A stretch of DNA of 64,000 bases from Sipunculus nudus (lineage: Eukaryota; Annelida; Sipuncula; Golfingiida; Sipunculidae): NCBI GenBank assembly GCA_026874595.1, contig CM049307.1:9445579-9509578 (forward strand), given 5' to 3'. Shown piece after piece: positions 33,808 to 45,947 of the stretch (positions within the stretch are counted from its first letter, which is position 1; every line of letters begins with the position of its first letter). Below the pieces are notes generated by a model that had not been told where the DNA came from, searched no databases, and was given only the letters and a program-made list of their open reading frames with translations. The translations under genes and the position numbers were made by a program.

Positions 33808-33960
33808 TTCAGTCAGCTGAGCTTAAAATGAGTGATGTAAGGGCGTGATAGTCATTTATGTTTGAAGAAAAAAAAAATATAGTGTGAAATGTTTGTCCGA
33901 GTACAATATACCGAAGTAACTGTATTACTAGGAAGAACTAAAAAATCTGTTATAAGGTAT

Positions 33961-34038
33961 GCCCATCTGCAGATGGGCCGGTAAGTGCATGGCACTGATC
34001 CGTTATTGGGCTGCCCATCTGTAGATGTATGGGCAGCC
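33961..34038 (+). repeat. two related hairpins / palindromes
   Basis: 33961-33978 is an exact 18-base palindrome, GCCCATCTGCAGATGGGC. 34009-34018 and 34029-34038 form a 10-base stem, GGCTGCCCAT with ATGGGCAGCC, around a 10-base loop. Both hairpins share GCCCATCTG(C/T)AGATG. Confidence 0.85.
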
Positions 34039-34071
34039 GGACAACGGATATTATATGGGCCCCAACATATA

Positions 34072-34188
34072 TTCGATGGCATCTGGCGTAACGACACCTG
34101 GAACATTCACTTCGATAGCATCAGCCGTAACGACACCTGGAACATTCACTTCGATAGCATCAGCCGTAACGACACCTGGAACATTCAC
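34072..34188 (+). repeat. 39-bp tandem repeat, three copies
   Basis: Units at 34072-34110, 34111-34149 and 34150-34188; the last two are identical and the first differs at 4 positions. The unit length is a multiple of three and both strands are open: plus gives a 13-residue I-S-R-N-D-T-W-N-I-H-F-D-S repeat (135-codon frame), minus gives V-N-V-P-G-V-V-T-A-D-A-I-E (82-codon frame). Neither frame has a signal peptide or recognised domain. Confidence 0.9.
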
Positions 34189-34232
34189 AGCATGCATGTA
34201 AGGTCTGCACGTGCAGCTGGGCGAAAGCCCGT

Positions 34233-34248
34233 CCCCCCCCCCCCCCCC
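34233..34248 (+). repeat. C16 homopolymer tract
   Basis: The only long C run on the plus strand; it creates polyproline or polyglycine in the overlapping frames. Confidence 0.9.
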
Positions 34249-34249
34249 G

Positions 34250-35640
34250 GCTATAATGAAATGGTAATGATGTCTTCTTCCATCTTCTACTTTGTACACA
34301 TGGTCAATGTACCCCGACTGTCCTTGATAATTTCTGTCTTCAGCAAGTCAGCTGTAATTTCTTATTCCCCATTTTACATTTTGTTTTCATAATAATCTTG
34401 CTCAACATTGTATCTTCAAAGGTGTACCTATCATATTTACATGCGAAGTGTGTTGTATATGTACATGTACCTCTCATTCAAACAATGCTCTCATAGAAAG
34501 TAAGATCGCGCATACACGTACATGCCTATCATTTGTTATTTCATATCTTAATGTTTGCATTTATTTTATTGTATGTTCATAATAAGTCTGCATGCTTAAC
34601 GTAACAATGTATCATAATTTGTCTTTTTTTTTTTGTAAATGAGTAAGCCTGTCCCATCCTTTTATGTATTGTATCACTGCTTTGTATAATAACCACTAAA
34701 TGTATTATAAGTATTTTAGTTCGAGAGTAACTCCCTTTTAAAAAGCTCGAGATAATGTTATGGGTGATATGTTACTGTAATGATAATTAATGGCGCGACG
34801 TGTCAAATATCTAGTTGTCAAGCTGACCGAGTCACGACCCTGCCACGCACGCATGCAGGGTTGCTCCAGCCCCATTATGTTGTGGTTGCGTATTTATTCT
34901 GGGAGGAAATAGGGCAACATGCACTCACTCAATTTAAAGAGATAAAACAACACGGTTTTACTGGGGAAAACATTTAGAGTATGAACCTTCTTGGTAGTCT
35001 GTGTATAGGCTGTTAACCGGCCTCCCATCCCCTAACTTCAGCGTGGGAGGGGGGAGGTGCTACAATGCTCCAGTGCTATGAAAGCGGCTAAGGAGTGTTC
35101 TCTCCCCACACAGTAACGCCAGGGATGAGAGATTTTGCAGTTTTTGATAGTTGTTTTGAAAGTTTGGGGCAGGTGAAATTTTTATTAAACATTCAAATAA
35201 GACAAGGTGGTGGCGTCACAGGCCTCGGTATTACCTCAAGGTGTGCTGCATTTATAATAGCGTTCAATATCTGGCTGGAGTGGTATGTCAGGTTACAGCG
35301 TGACTGCTGTAGCAGAAGAGCTGAGGCGGACACACTGGGAAGGCTGCACTGATGGCTGACAAATAGTCAATGGGAGAATGGAAACTCTGAAAATAAAAAT
35401 ACAACAACTGCAGTACCTTTCCTTATGAGACCAGTACAATTTCTGCAACTGTAACCTATTCATGACTTTAAAGAAAATAATCCTCGCATAAATTTACACA
35501 TAATCAAACGTAAAGGATGCTGATAATCAGCCATTTGGTTAAGCATTAAAATAACACAAATGAAAAAAAAAACTATTGATCTAATTTTAAACTACACATG
35601 ATAAAATAAACTTGACAACAGATTCATAAAGTAAAAATTT
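34250..35640. other. no recognisable gene
   Basis: Contains short plus frames at 34780-34977 and 35095-35352 without motifs. A hairpin-prone CCTCCCATCC...GGGAGGGGGGAGG segment is at about 35022-35057. Confidence 0.45.
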
Positions 35641-35649
35641 CACCCTCCA

Positions 35650-36320
35650 GTAGGCAAAGTCCGGGCTCTTTTCTCCGTTTCGTACGGAGTGTATAAAACT
35701 AGGGGTAACAAGGTGGACAAAAGTAACCATCAAATTTAATGGTGCAGTATTTCTTTATGCCCTGTCTGGCCTCATAACTGTAACTATAATAATTTAGAAC
35801 CCCATCTGGCTGTAACATGCCCCCTCACTGGGCTTATTAATATTTCGACCACTGGTCTTCTAATATATAGCGAGACCATTGGTCAACTAGTGCAGCGAGA
35901 TTCACTCGCATTCTGGGTCATCAGCTAATCGGGGTATATGCATTATCCTCGGGTAAGCTTTTCCATAGACAGTATTTTTTCTGTGCCCTGTTTGCCTCAA
36001 AATTTGGACGGTATTCTAGGCCCCGTATGGCCGAATCATACCCTCTCACTGGGTTAAATGTGTAGACATTGGTCACTTAATATAGCGAGATTTACTCGCA
36101 CACTGTATAAATCTTCAGCTGATTAGTGTTAAAAGATATATGCATTACCCTCGGGTAAGATTTTCGTAAATAGTATCTTTCTGTGCCCTGTCTGGCCTCA
36201 CAATATCTATATATGTGCGTATATTTTAGGCCCTCACGGCCTACACAAGCCCTCTCTATGGGCACGTACGACAACTGATCAAGTAATGATCAGGTAACAG
36301 CGAGATTTCTCGCTCAATGT
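35650..36320 (+). repeat. ~200-225 bp tandem repeat with conserved GCGAG hairpins
   Basis: The phrase TGCCCTGT(C/T)TGGCCTCA recurs at about 35758, 35983 and 36184. Each unit then has a CCC..ATGGC/ACGGCC block, CCCTCTCACTGGG, a GGTCA stretch and a hairpin: GCGAGATTCACTCGC (35895-35909), GCGAGATTTACTCGC (36085-36099) and the perfect GCGAGATTTCTCGC (36300-36313). CATTAYCCTCGGGTAAG follows the hairpin in the first two units. Confidence 0.75.
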
Positions 36321-38320
36321 AAGGTCAACTTAGATGATTACAGGTGAACTACAGTAATACATGAAATAATACTGCCAAATTATTCAACAGCCTCACAGTA
36401 TATTTAACACTTTAAGGAAAGTTTACATGTTATATATACAAGAGCTACATGCGCTAATAAGGTGAAATGGTATAAAGCATTATACTGCCCGAGAATTTCT
36501 AAAATCGGGGATATTTATAACACATTAACAAGTATCTATAAATATGACATTAACAGTAGATACCAAGGTTACTTATCCAATCATGAGTTTATTTGAATAA
36601 TGAGAATTTCCTTCTTTAATCTTTTCCTGACATTTAACATTTTACTATTTATATTTTTATTTTAATTTTCCATTATTTTATCATCAACAATATAATCATT
36701 CTGATTATCATTGTTTATTTATACAAAGCTCTATAGATTCAGATTATGTGTTATAGTTATCTTTGTAGTAACCAGATTTCTACCTCATATTTGACTTTGA
36801 CACATGAGGGTACAAGCTGTTTGTTCAACTGGGAATTATGTCAGGAGACATGACAAACTCAGAATCAGATTGACCTTTTAACGTTCATTATTTAAATGAT
36901 GTATATACCACATGCGGACCGCCTTGCAAGCTGTCGAATGGTATTTCTGTGACATTTCTTAATGTCAACTTGGCAAACCAATATGTTTTACATTTCCATG
37001 ATAAACGACACAGTCTGAAGTCAACTCTGATGTATAAAACACCACCCTGGCTGCCCCAGGGGGCAGCTTTCTGTAGGGCCCACTGGTCCAATCCATAAGA
37101 GGCCGGACACTCGCATGTCCAGCAGTTTACTAAATAAGGGCAAGGGGTGGAGCCATCAGCTATCAGCCTGTGATTGGCTGATAGCCAGTTACCTTACACC
37201 CTGCCTCCTTGACCCAAACGAAGTGAAGGGCAATGGTAACATTATTTGAGCCAATATTAAAATGTAATTTCGGTAGCGTCCCGCCGCGATTGGACTACAG
37301 GGTGTCATGTGCAGGCAGTCTTAAGTGTATCTTTCTCGAGGCATATTAGATCAAGCAATGGCAATATATACGCACTATGCAACTTTTTTTTTCCTGTTTA
37401 TTTAGTCTATGCCGTCTGTATATCTTCAACACCAGTTCTTCGAATGGTCGTATTTTTTTTTTATTTGTGTTATCAATTTAACGAATGATACGATATTTGT
37501 TGGTATATCTGTGACAATAAAAACCATTTAGTAATACCCTATTGTCAGGCAAAAACGTTGAATGAGGCATAGTTGATTGTAATGAAAAAAGAATGAATAA
37601 AGGACTCGAAATAAAAGTCCTCAATGTGTGTTGGGAATGAACAGCGCTTAAATGTGGAAACAAACATAAACATATACCTTGGTATACGTATGCTTGTCTT
37701 TTTTCATCGACATGATCGTTACCGGAAGGTTATTCACATATATCCATGTATACATAGATACATAGGTAAAAATAAAGCAAAAGAAATTTGGTATATTTCA
37801 ATGTTATTTTTAACAGAATAATTCATTGGTCGAGAATATAGGGATGGGGATCCCCCCGGGTCCACTTAATCCGCAAATCAGTCAAATATGTAGCAATTAT
37901 GCAATTCCTCACAAGCTAAGTTCCGACTGTACTGATTTTGATATGATAATCTGCTGGTAAAGCGACATCTCTCGGGCAATTATGTAACTATTCATTTGTA
38001 AAAAAAAAAAAAAAAAAAAATCTTTTACATTTGATGGGGGCTTCAAATATGGGAATTTCCGGGAAAACTTAAATGTGTTTAAGAATTAATTGCTTTATTA
38101 ACTACTTTAACGTATAGGTAGGTCTATTTTGCACTGAGCAATTGAGTTTTGTTGTCCAGTTCATGAAACACCAGCAACTAAACATACAGCCCTGCCTGGG
38201 CTTTAGTGTATTTACGTTTAATACTAAAATGCTTAAAATGAAACATGATTCCATGTACCGACTGACGTAACTCAGTTCTAGCTCTTATCACTTAAGCCCT
38301 ATAAAGTCCGTAGGGTGAAT
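36320..38320. other. intergenic, no gene recognised
   Basis: Mostly AT-rich. At 37161-37193 is a stem GCTATCAGCC/GGCTGATAGC around a TGTGATT loop, overlapping an ATTGG (inverted CCAAT). A second ATTGG lies in a CpG patch near 37291. 37999-38019 is a poly-A run. The 67-codon minus frame at 36888-37091 has no recognised motif. Confidence 0.45.
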
Positions 38321-38402
38321 CCCTGATATTTGCATTTTATGGCGTCACAAGGCTCCTGATGATTCCCTCGCATTTGCATATCAGGCCGTCATGCCTCCTG
38401 TG
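38318..38402 (-). promoter_or_regulatory. duplicated octamer (ATTTGCAT) unit
   Basis: Two imperfect copies of an approximately 45-50 base unit: CCCTGATATTTGCAT then GGCGTCA then CTCCTG, and CCCTCGCATTTGCAT then GGCCGTCA then CTCCTG. In reverse complement each reads TGACG(G)C then ATGCAAAT then AGGG. This resembles the octamer-bearing unit at 15.7 kb (GGTCGTCATATGCAAATACCTCG). Perfect octamers plus TGACG half-sites suggest a promoter or enhancer; the target gene is not identified. Confidence 0.45.
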
Positions 38403-39690
38403 AATGGCATCGTTGCTATGTGGACGCTAGCAGCGGTCCAAATGGCAATAGACAGCTCAACCCGCTTGATAACATTCGCACTGAAATCATGTTTTCAAAA
38501 AAGTCCAAACATCGACCTTCGTGCCCGATGATATATCCCTGCTGTTGAATACTACGGTCCATGGGCCAAATGAAAGTGCATTGTCGACACTGTCGCATCT
38601 ATTTTGTACTGTGTATTTGTTAGTGTTCACGTTACACTTTAAAGTCTTGCCCTGTTAAGTTGCGAACACCCTGATTGCCGTGATCGTTTCAGCCAGCCGG
38701 TACATGACTGCGTTCGTCGCGTGTGGACCTTAATATCTCACGCTGATTGGCTGAGCTAGAGATACAATTTCAAACCGGCCTGCCTTGAAAAGCGATGGTC
38801 TGATAAACAGTGACACATCAACTCACTGAGGCGGAGGGTTATATATAGTGTTGATAGTCTTGCCTTTCTCAAAATAGCCGAGGACCTTAAAATATTAAGA
38901 CTGATCAAATGGGTATATAAATAGCAAGCTAGAAGCCCACAATAGGCGGTTACTGGATAACCCATGTTGGTTTTGAAAAAAAAAAAGATTTTGGGAAAAA
39001 CCACTATAATAACTCCCTACGTCACCCGGAAAGACCTTAGTTCAGGGAGGCGGTGATGTGTGGCGTTGACTGTCCGGTATGACCCAAGTTTACCAGTCGA
39101 TGAAATAAGAGGGTCACAGAGTGGTATTTAGTTATAGAAGTAACCGAGAGGTGGCAGTACCGACACTATACGTGCATTACAGTCTGAGAACGGTTTCTCT
39201 GTCAGAGGCAACAATTAACAGCCATTTCATTGACTGGGCCAGTCTACTAAACATATAATATACCTGAATCAGTTAATATATGTTTTATAGTTATATACAT
39301 AAAGAATACTTATTATTAATATACTGAATTCATTACGCAATACTAGTTTACTGAAGGAACAACCTTTTTGTATCATTGTTCACCGTTGAGGGAAGTCCCA
39401 TCCCAGTTAAAAGCCCTATCAGTATTTTAATTTCTTTAGACCACTAATTTTAAATGCTCGGGCAATATCCCTTTGCATCGCGTTCATTTCTTCCAAATGA
39501 TGTAAACGACGCAGTTAAAACTGCCACTACATGTCTTCTTCGTGTACTGGTTTGAAACATTGTGATCCATTTAGTTATCTGAACCCATGTTTAATATCTA
39601 GTCTGAGCTCTCTATTCCATTTGATTGGGTCACCCTTTCAAACCCATTAAAAAACAAGTGTGCCACATTAACAAAACACAGTAATATTTC
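38402..39690. other. no recognisable gene
   Basis: A moderately CpG-containing region follows the octamer unit, with short minus frames at 38416-38598 and 38756-39004 lacking motifs. Confidence 0.4.
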
Positions 39691-39699
39691 CAAAAGAAA

Positions 39700-40610
39700 G
39701 GTAAAGGTCGAGTTGGGTTACCTTGGCGGAGGGGTTGTGTCGCCTTGGTGGAGGAGCTGGGTCAACAGGGTGGAAGGGTTGTGTCATCTCGGTGGTGGGG
39801 TTGTGTCACATCGTTGGAAGGGTTGTGTCCCTGGATGGACGGGTTGTGTCCCTGGATGGAGAGGCTGAGTCAAACGGGAAGGGATGCGTCATCTAGGTGG
39901 AGCGGTTGAGTCCCTGGGCGGAGGGTTGATGTCCCTGGGTAGAGGGGCTTGGTCAACTGGGTGGAAGGGATGCGTCATCTCGGATGAGGGGTTCTGTCCC
40001 TAGATGGAAGGGGTTTGGGTCACCTTGGCGGAAGTATTGCGTCATCTAGATGGAGGGGAAGTGTCCTCTGGGTGGAAGGGCATTGTCGACTGGGTGGAGG
40101 AACTGGCTCAACTAGCTGGAAGGGTTGCGTCACATGGGTGGAGGGGTTGTGTCCCTGGGTGGAATGGTTGTGTCACCTTGATTGAAGGGTTGCGTCATCT
40201 CGGTGGAGGGGTTGTGTCACCTCGTTGGAAGGGTTGTGTCCCTGGGTGGAGGAGTTGTGTCCCTGGATGGAGAGGTTGGGTCAAATGGGTGGAAAGGATG
40301 CGTCATTTGGGATGAGGGGTTGTATCCCTGGATGGAGGGGCTGGGTCACTTTGGTAGAAGGATTGCGTTATCTAGGTGGAGAGGGTTATGTCCTCTTGGT
40401 GGAAGGGTTGTGCCCTTTGGTTGAGGGGCTAGACCAACTGCATGGAAAGGATGCGTGATCTCGATGGAGGGGTTGTGTCCCTGGGGTGAGGGGTTGTGTC
40501 TCCTGGGTGGAGGGGTTGTGTATTTGGGTGGAGGGGGCGGGGTCAACTGAGTTGAAGTGATGCGTCCTATGGGTTGAGGGGTTTAATTACCTAGGTGGAG
40601 GTGTGAGTTA
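39700..40610 (+). repeat. G-rich minisatellite, unit about TGGRTGGAGGGGTTGTGTCCC
   Basis: About forty degenerate copies of a 20-24 base unit alternating GGTGGA(A/G)GGG with TTG(T/C)GTC(A/C)(C/T)C. Variants recur in order (for example GGAAGGGATGCGTCATCTCGG followed by GAGGGGTTSTGTCCCT), suggesting a higher-order period. Guanine is concentrated on the plus strand. Three long overlapping plus frames and one minus frame across it are array artefacts. Confidence 0.92.
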
Positions 40611-42463
40611 GCCTGAAAGTGTCCATTTCTCCGGCTGGGTATGGAAATTGTTTTTCCGTTGGAGTATAAATTAAACAAATCAGAAGCATTTTTTACATAA
40701 ATATTATTTTAAAATAGTAGCAAATCGTACACACTGTACAAGATAAAAATTTCTTCTTTTTTATTTAGAAAAGACTGCAGGTAAGTCACAGATTTTCCAT
40801 CATTTCAATCATTTAACACACTCTATGTACACTTTCAACGCAGGATGTAGTTGACAAAACACATCACTGAGTGTGTTTATTTATTCCGATGACAGCTAGT
40901 TGATGGTCACACTAACCATAGAGACCGATGGTGACTGCATGCAACAGATCAGCATCCGTTCTGTTGGTCACCTTCCTCAGAGTAAATTGTCTTTTGCTCG
41001 GTTGTACAGAGACCCTCATTCAGCGAGCACCGAGTGTGCTATTTCATGAATTATTACCAAAGGTAATTATCAAACCAATCAGGTACGACCCATCTACGCG
41101 GCGGAAAGAAGAAATTTGTCACTATATTTATATTATCCCTCTGGTGATGGGAGACGTTATTAATAATCTGACCATTCAAATAAAGCTTGTAAACCTGATG
41201 AGTTTCCGTTTCACGTGTTTTATTAGGCGTGTGAAGAGTTTTGATTTTCGTTTACTGGTTACTGTTTACTATATTTGTGTTTGGCCTATCACATGAGCGC
41301 CTGTTCTGAATTCATTATATCAGGCCAGGAGACCAGCTGAAGCAAGGTCTCTGCGCAATCTAGACCATAAGAATGGACTCTTTTAATGTTTTATTTAGCG
41401 ACTGGAAAATGTGGAGTGCACAGATTGCCTCTGTAGTTACAGGTCTATGATTATAACATTGTTTACACAACTGTACGATATAACATATTTCCATCTATTA
41501 ATATTCAGTGAATATATATGATGATTATTTGAGCATTAAAACATTACTCTCCAGTTTATCGCTCTATTTTTCACCCAAGGAGTGAGAATATATACATAAC
41601 AGGCTTACAGCACACAGACCTAAAACAGAATACTTCAATCTCGCCATTATCATATGTAATAAATCCAAGATCTATGGGTTCCTCTGTGTATAATGTTGTG
41701 ACGCTACACTTTAGATACTTTGTGCCAATTGAGCACTCAGTTGAAAAATGTTACAGCCTTTCAGCATACAATGTATCATGTGAACATTGGCATATTAAGA
41801 GTTACAGATCGTGTCCCGTTATAATCCCAATTAACCCTTTTGGGGCTGGATAGACAACAGACTAAATACATTATATAAACATTCTCTCAGAATCATGTGT
41901 GGGCCTGTTAACCCTGTAATGCATGCCACGTAAACATTAGTTATTTAGCCGGCGTAATCTTGCGTGTAACCTTTCAAAATGTGTGGGAGTTTTACAGATC
42001 TCACTGAAGAATGTTTTTCTTGTTTTATAATGGAAGCCACGTCTGAATTACTTTCAGGGGAACATACGTTCTTTTCTCAAGCCACTTAACTAATGACGGT
42101 TCACCAGGGTTATCAGCTGGTGGGTCTCCTCTAAAATACTCAAAGGTACTCATTACATACAACATACGCATAGGCTCTGCCGTATGCTATGCTGAATCTA
42201 AATCACATTCAAACGGCTTACATCGCACTTACGAGCAGGATCTTTAATCAAATTAAATTATACAACATTTTTTTCAACAACACACTGAGTCTTCCGTGAA
42301 CCTTGCTCAAAACACTTCATTCTTGCATGCATTATCAACTTCATTTGGCTCTTTTCTTGTTGTGCTATTTTATTAACAGTCCGAACGCCTCCTCTACTTC
42401 ATTTGATAAACATTTGGACCCTTTCAAAGGTACCGGGGGATTATAGATAAGGTAAGTTAGTTT

Positions 42464-42523
<60 letters not shown>

Positions 42524-45500
42524 GTATTTCTACAAAAAATGTCGCATTTCATGTCCCGAAACTATATTTGTTACTGAGAAATTAGCAAATGCTAAAAATG
42601 ACATGAATAACCATTCTGATTGTTGCTAAAGATATAACCATTATTATGAGATAAAATTTAAACATTTGCGTTTCTTCTATTCAAACAGGCATTTGCTTGT
42701 TTTAATACATAATACTGGTATTCAAGTAGTCACTACGGTTATTTTTACTTCAGAAGCTCGACTCCGTTACCTATGCTCAACACCGTTATCTATGCTCAAC
42801 ACCGTTACCTAGATGATTTAAAACCATGTTTAAATTTTATTTTCTGTACATTCAAAAAAATTAACAAGGTATTTCGACTCAAATTCTGAAGGTAGATGTA
42901 CCAAAGTACTTTGTCCGGTTAATCCCTGCAAATGCACCCCTCTGGAAGCTAAAATAGGAATAGAGACAATTTTTGTTTTCAAAAGTTAATTAAAAAGAAG
43001 AAAATATGTTCTTTTTTCACACTTTTTTTTGTTAAATTCATAACTGAAATTTAAGTTTTGATTTTATCAAAGGCTATTAATTTTGATTTTATCGAAAATC
43101 ACAAAAAAAATCGAGTCAAAACAATTTATTTATTTATGGCAATTTATTAGTAATCTCTTATCATACTTAATTGTACAGTACAAGATCCAATGACGGTCTT
43201 GTTATCTACACGAGTTACAGGCTTCAAGGACTCTCCATTCTCGCAAAATTAACCACTTTTACGGCTCTTCTACTTCTATTTTGTCGCCGTAATATTAACT
43301 AATTTCAATGCATAAGTCTTTATGTGTTTGGCCAATAAAGATGAATACAAAACAAAATTTGTTGGTCATATCGTTAAAAATTACATATGTTGAGTTGTTT
43401 AGAAGTATAAATATGATTTTTAAAAGGTTATTTCGTGGAAATGAATTGGGATCACATATACATTACTGGGCGTTAGGAGAGAAGTGACAAAACCAATAAA
43501 CCAAAAATTTATTGGTTCTAAAGGAACTTTATCTAAATTTATTAATTTTAACCTGTAAAAGGCTCTATTTGAACCAACCAGAAACCATTCCTGATTCCTG
43601 ACTAATCATATGTAGGTTAAACTTATGCGTCAGATTAATCATCTGATCAAGGTATTTAGCCTATAGTAAACAAGTAGAATTATTTTGAAAATCATATTCC
43701 AATTGTTTTCCTAGAAACCTTAAAATGCTGTTTTATAGAAACTTTACTAAGCTTTAGCAGGTACCTGGAATAAATCTCAGGAGCCAAATAATAATAGCCT
43801 TCATTTCGAGGTCAAGAAATGTATTGTGTCATTTACTTATATGTTGGATAACACAATAACATGCATACGCCTTTTTTGTTGTTGCAAGAATATAAAGCAC
43901 AGCTTGTAGCACACAAAAGTCTTTTTCCCCGTTACACGACTGAATGTCATTTCAAGTACCACAGGCCCGAACAGAACTCCGCTTAACCGCTATAGGTATA
44001 TCGCCTTTGAAGGTCGGTATGTAACGTGGAGAAATAACATGTTTGACAGCGGGAGTCGTGTTCTGAAGATTTTAACTGGTCACACAGCTATACATTTCCT
44101 GAATGCACACTGACATGTAAACAGGTTTAATGTTAACCGAACTACGGTAGACCTACTTTCAAGCGGAATGAATACAGTAGGCCGAACTCGGATTTAGATT
44201 AAGCTATAAACACATTGATAAGGATATCAGGCAACGGCGACGACAACGACAATCCGTTTTGGGTGTATACACATTAATTCGGCAAAAGTTAAAATCGGGG
44301 GCCAAATCGCAAGTGTTTTGTTCATCACAGTGGACCTCTAGGGCGACGATATCCTTCTTAATATTGCCTTTAAATTTAGTTACTGTGCCAACAAAATGAA
44401 GAAGTTAAGGGATATACCAGATCCAAGTTATTGATCAAAGACTAAGACAGAAATAAAAGTATCAGAAATTATTTCATTAACCTTATAAAAAATCAAGAGT
44501 TATTTAGATTATATAATTTTATAGCTATAGACAGCAGTTTTCTATCTTACCTATTTTAACCCATTTTCCGATATTTTTGGCATCTAGGTTTTCTTATCAC
44601 TACAATGCTGGGAAAAGATCGATGCCCCTGAATAATAGTATATAGTGACGTCATTTTATGGAACTGGCGCCGTAATATTATGTTCGGCAAACCACTTTTA
44701 TGGTATAACATGTGCTTTCATGCATCGTTAGAAGTCAGTGATTGACCATGAACACTAACTCGCTTTGGGTCGTTTCTCAACAGCATGGGCGTCAATACAG
44801 GGGGATGGGCGTGTATGTATTCCACCACTTTATAGCAAGGGGATGATCCATGTAATCACCCCACCCCTGTAATTAAGAGAATAATATTTATGTATTGGAA
44901 ATGGTATTATATTTATAATTAAAATTAAACACTTTGGTTCCATTTCTGAGTTTTTTGTGAAATATTATATGTCTAAACCTTGTTTAGAATTAACATTTAC
45001 TTGAAACAGAATATATTATTTTTTTTTAAACCTTATACTTTATTGTAAAATTTATTAAATGTGTCATACTGACAATTAAAGGTATATATATATGGTTGTC
45101 CCAACTTATATTATCCTCCCATGACTGCATGCTAGTCATCACGCCACTCTGGAAGACAAATTTGCCTGGAATATTATTTCATTCAAAATTATGTGCAGGT
45201 CGTCTACACTGTTTTTCTTTAGAAGGTTAATATAATTATATCTGTTCCTAAAATGCGTATGTATTTATTCATTAACTGTTGGGAAAATAAATACAAGTTT
45301 GGATTATGATGATCGCATTCATAATTAGGCATTTCCTACCCAACCCCCACCCCCACGCAAAAAAATATATAGGTATATGTATTCAAATTTATAGACCTAA
45401 TATAGGAACGTGTTACTACATTTAGCGGAGATGAGGGTGGCGTGCGGAATCATACAGCTCTCTGGTCTGTCGATCGATGTCTGTAACGTAAACTATAGCT

Positions 45501-45947
45501 GCTGCTAGTCTGATCATTACGAGTTGCCATGCCAACTGGTTTCTGGGCAAAGAAACGCTATAGCTCTTACCAGAATATTGACTGGCCGCTCAAAATCTCG
45601 GTGCTAAATAGATAACGAGTGATTTTATTGTCAGTGGTTCATTTAATGTAAACTAAGGATACATAGAACGTTATAAAATACTCATTGACTGACTGGGGGA
45701 AAGATGAAGGAGTGGAATTACGGCCTACGGAGAGGACTTCATGTTTTGTGTCATGATTGAACCGTGTAACAGTTAGTGCTGTCGTCTGTTATTCCACGTG
45801 TCACAACGGGGCTTGCCGCGGTTAGACTCACCCGGATGCGATGCGGCCCATAACAATATCCCACTACACGCTAACAGTCACGGTTACTAAAATATAACGT
45901 TACAGATATAGCTTTTGAGTGCACATGGCGCAGCCCATATATCAAGT
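40611..45947. other. 5.3 kb with no recognisable gene
   Basis: A 122-codon plus frame at 40928-41296 starts at a reasonable ATG but shows no domain, and its hydrophobic segments are scattered. (TA)n lies at about 42474-42520. 45430-45900 is more CpG-rich and leads to the candidate first exon at 45948. I see no exon with family motifs in the rest. Confidence 0.45.
42474..42520 (+). repeat. (TA)n microsatellite
   Basis: Uninterrupted TA dinucleotides preceded by CACACACA. Confidence 0.95.

Larger units (their letters stand above)
29286..33828. repeat. 4.5 kb inverted composite of satellite-like repeats
   Basis: Two inverted boundaries: 29298-29324 reads AGTCATCTGAGCTATAGCGATCACCCT, and the reverse complement of 33781-33807 is identical at 26 of 27 bases. 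Homology continues inwards on both sides through GTCCGTC words, AACAGGGCACAA, CGTAACCG and GGGAGGTCC. The left arm (29330-30620) holds degenerate ~115-130 base units in plus sense. The right arm (32430-33770) holds ~330 base units in minus sense. The centre (31550-32330) holds palindrome-bearing units. No transposase is visible. It may be a non-autonomous element with internal tandem repeats or two inverted insertions; target duplications were not identified. Confidence 0.7.

Noticed and set aside
33985-34392. 135-codon plus frame and 82-codon minus frame with 13-residue repeats
   Set aside because: Both exist only because the 39-bp repeat is a multiple of three; no signal peptide, cleavage sites or domain, so a peptide precursor cannot be claimed.
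35650-36320. CRISPR-like repeat-spacer pattern
   Set aside because: Only three units of about 200 bp with degenerate repeats in a eukaryotic context; not a CRISPR array.
40004-40546. Long overlapping open frames of 66-103 codons
   Set aside because: They are the G-rich minisatellite translated in several frames and on both strands; no start context or domain.
40928-41296. 122-codon plus-strand open frame
   Set aside because: No recognisable motif or consistent membrane topology; length is within chance for this window.
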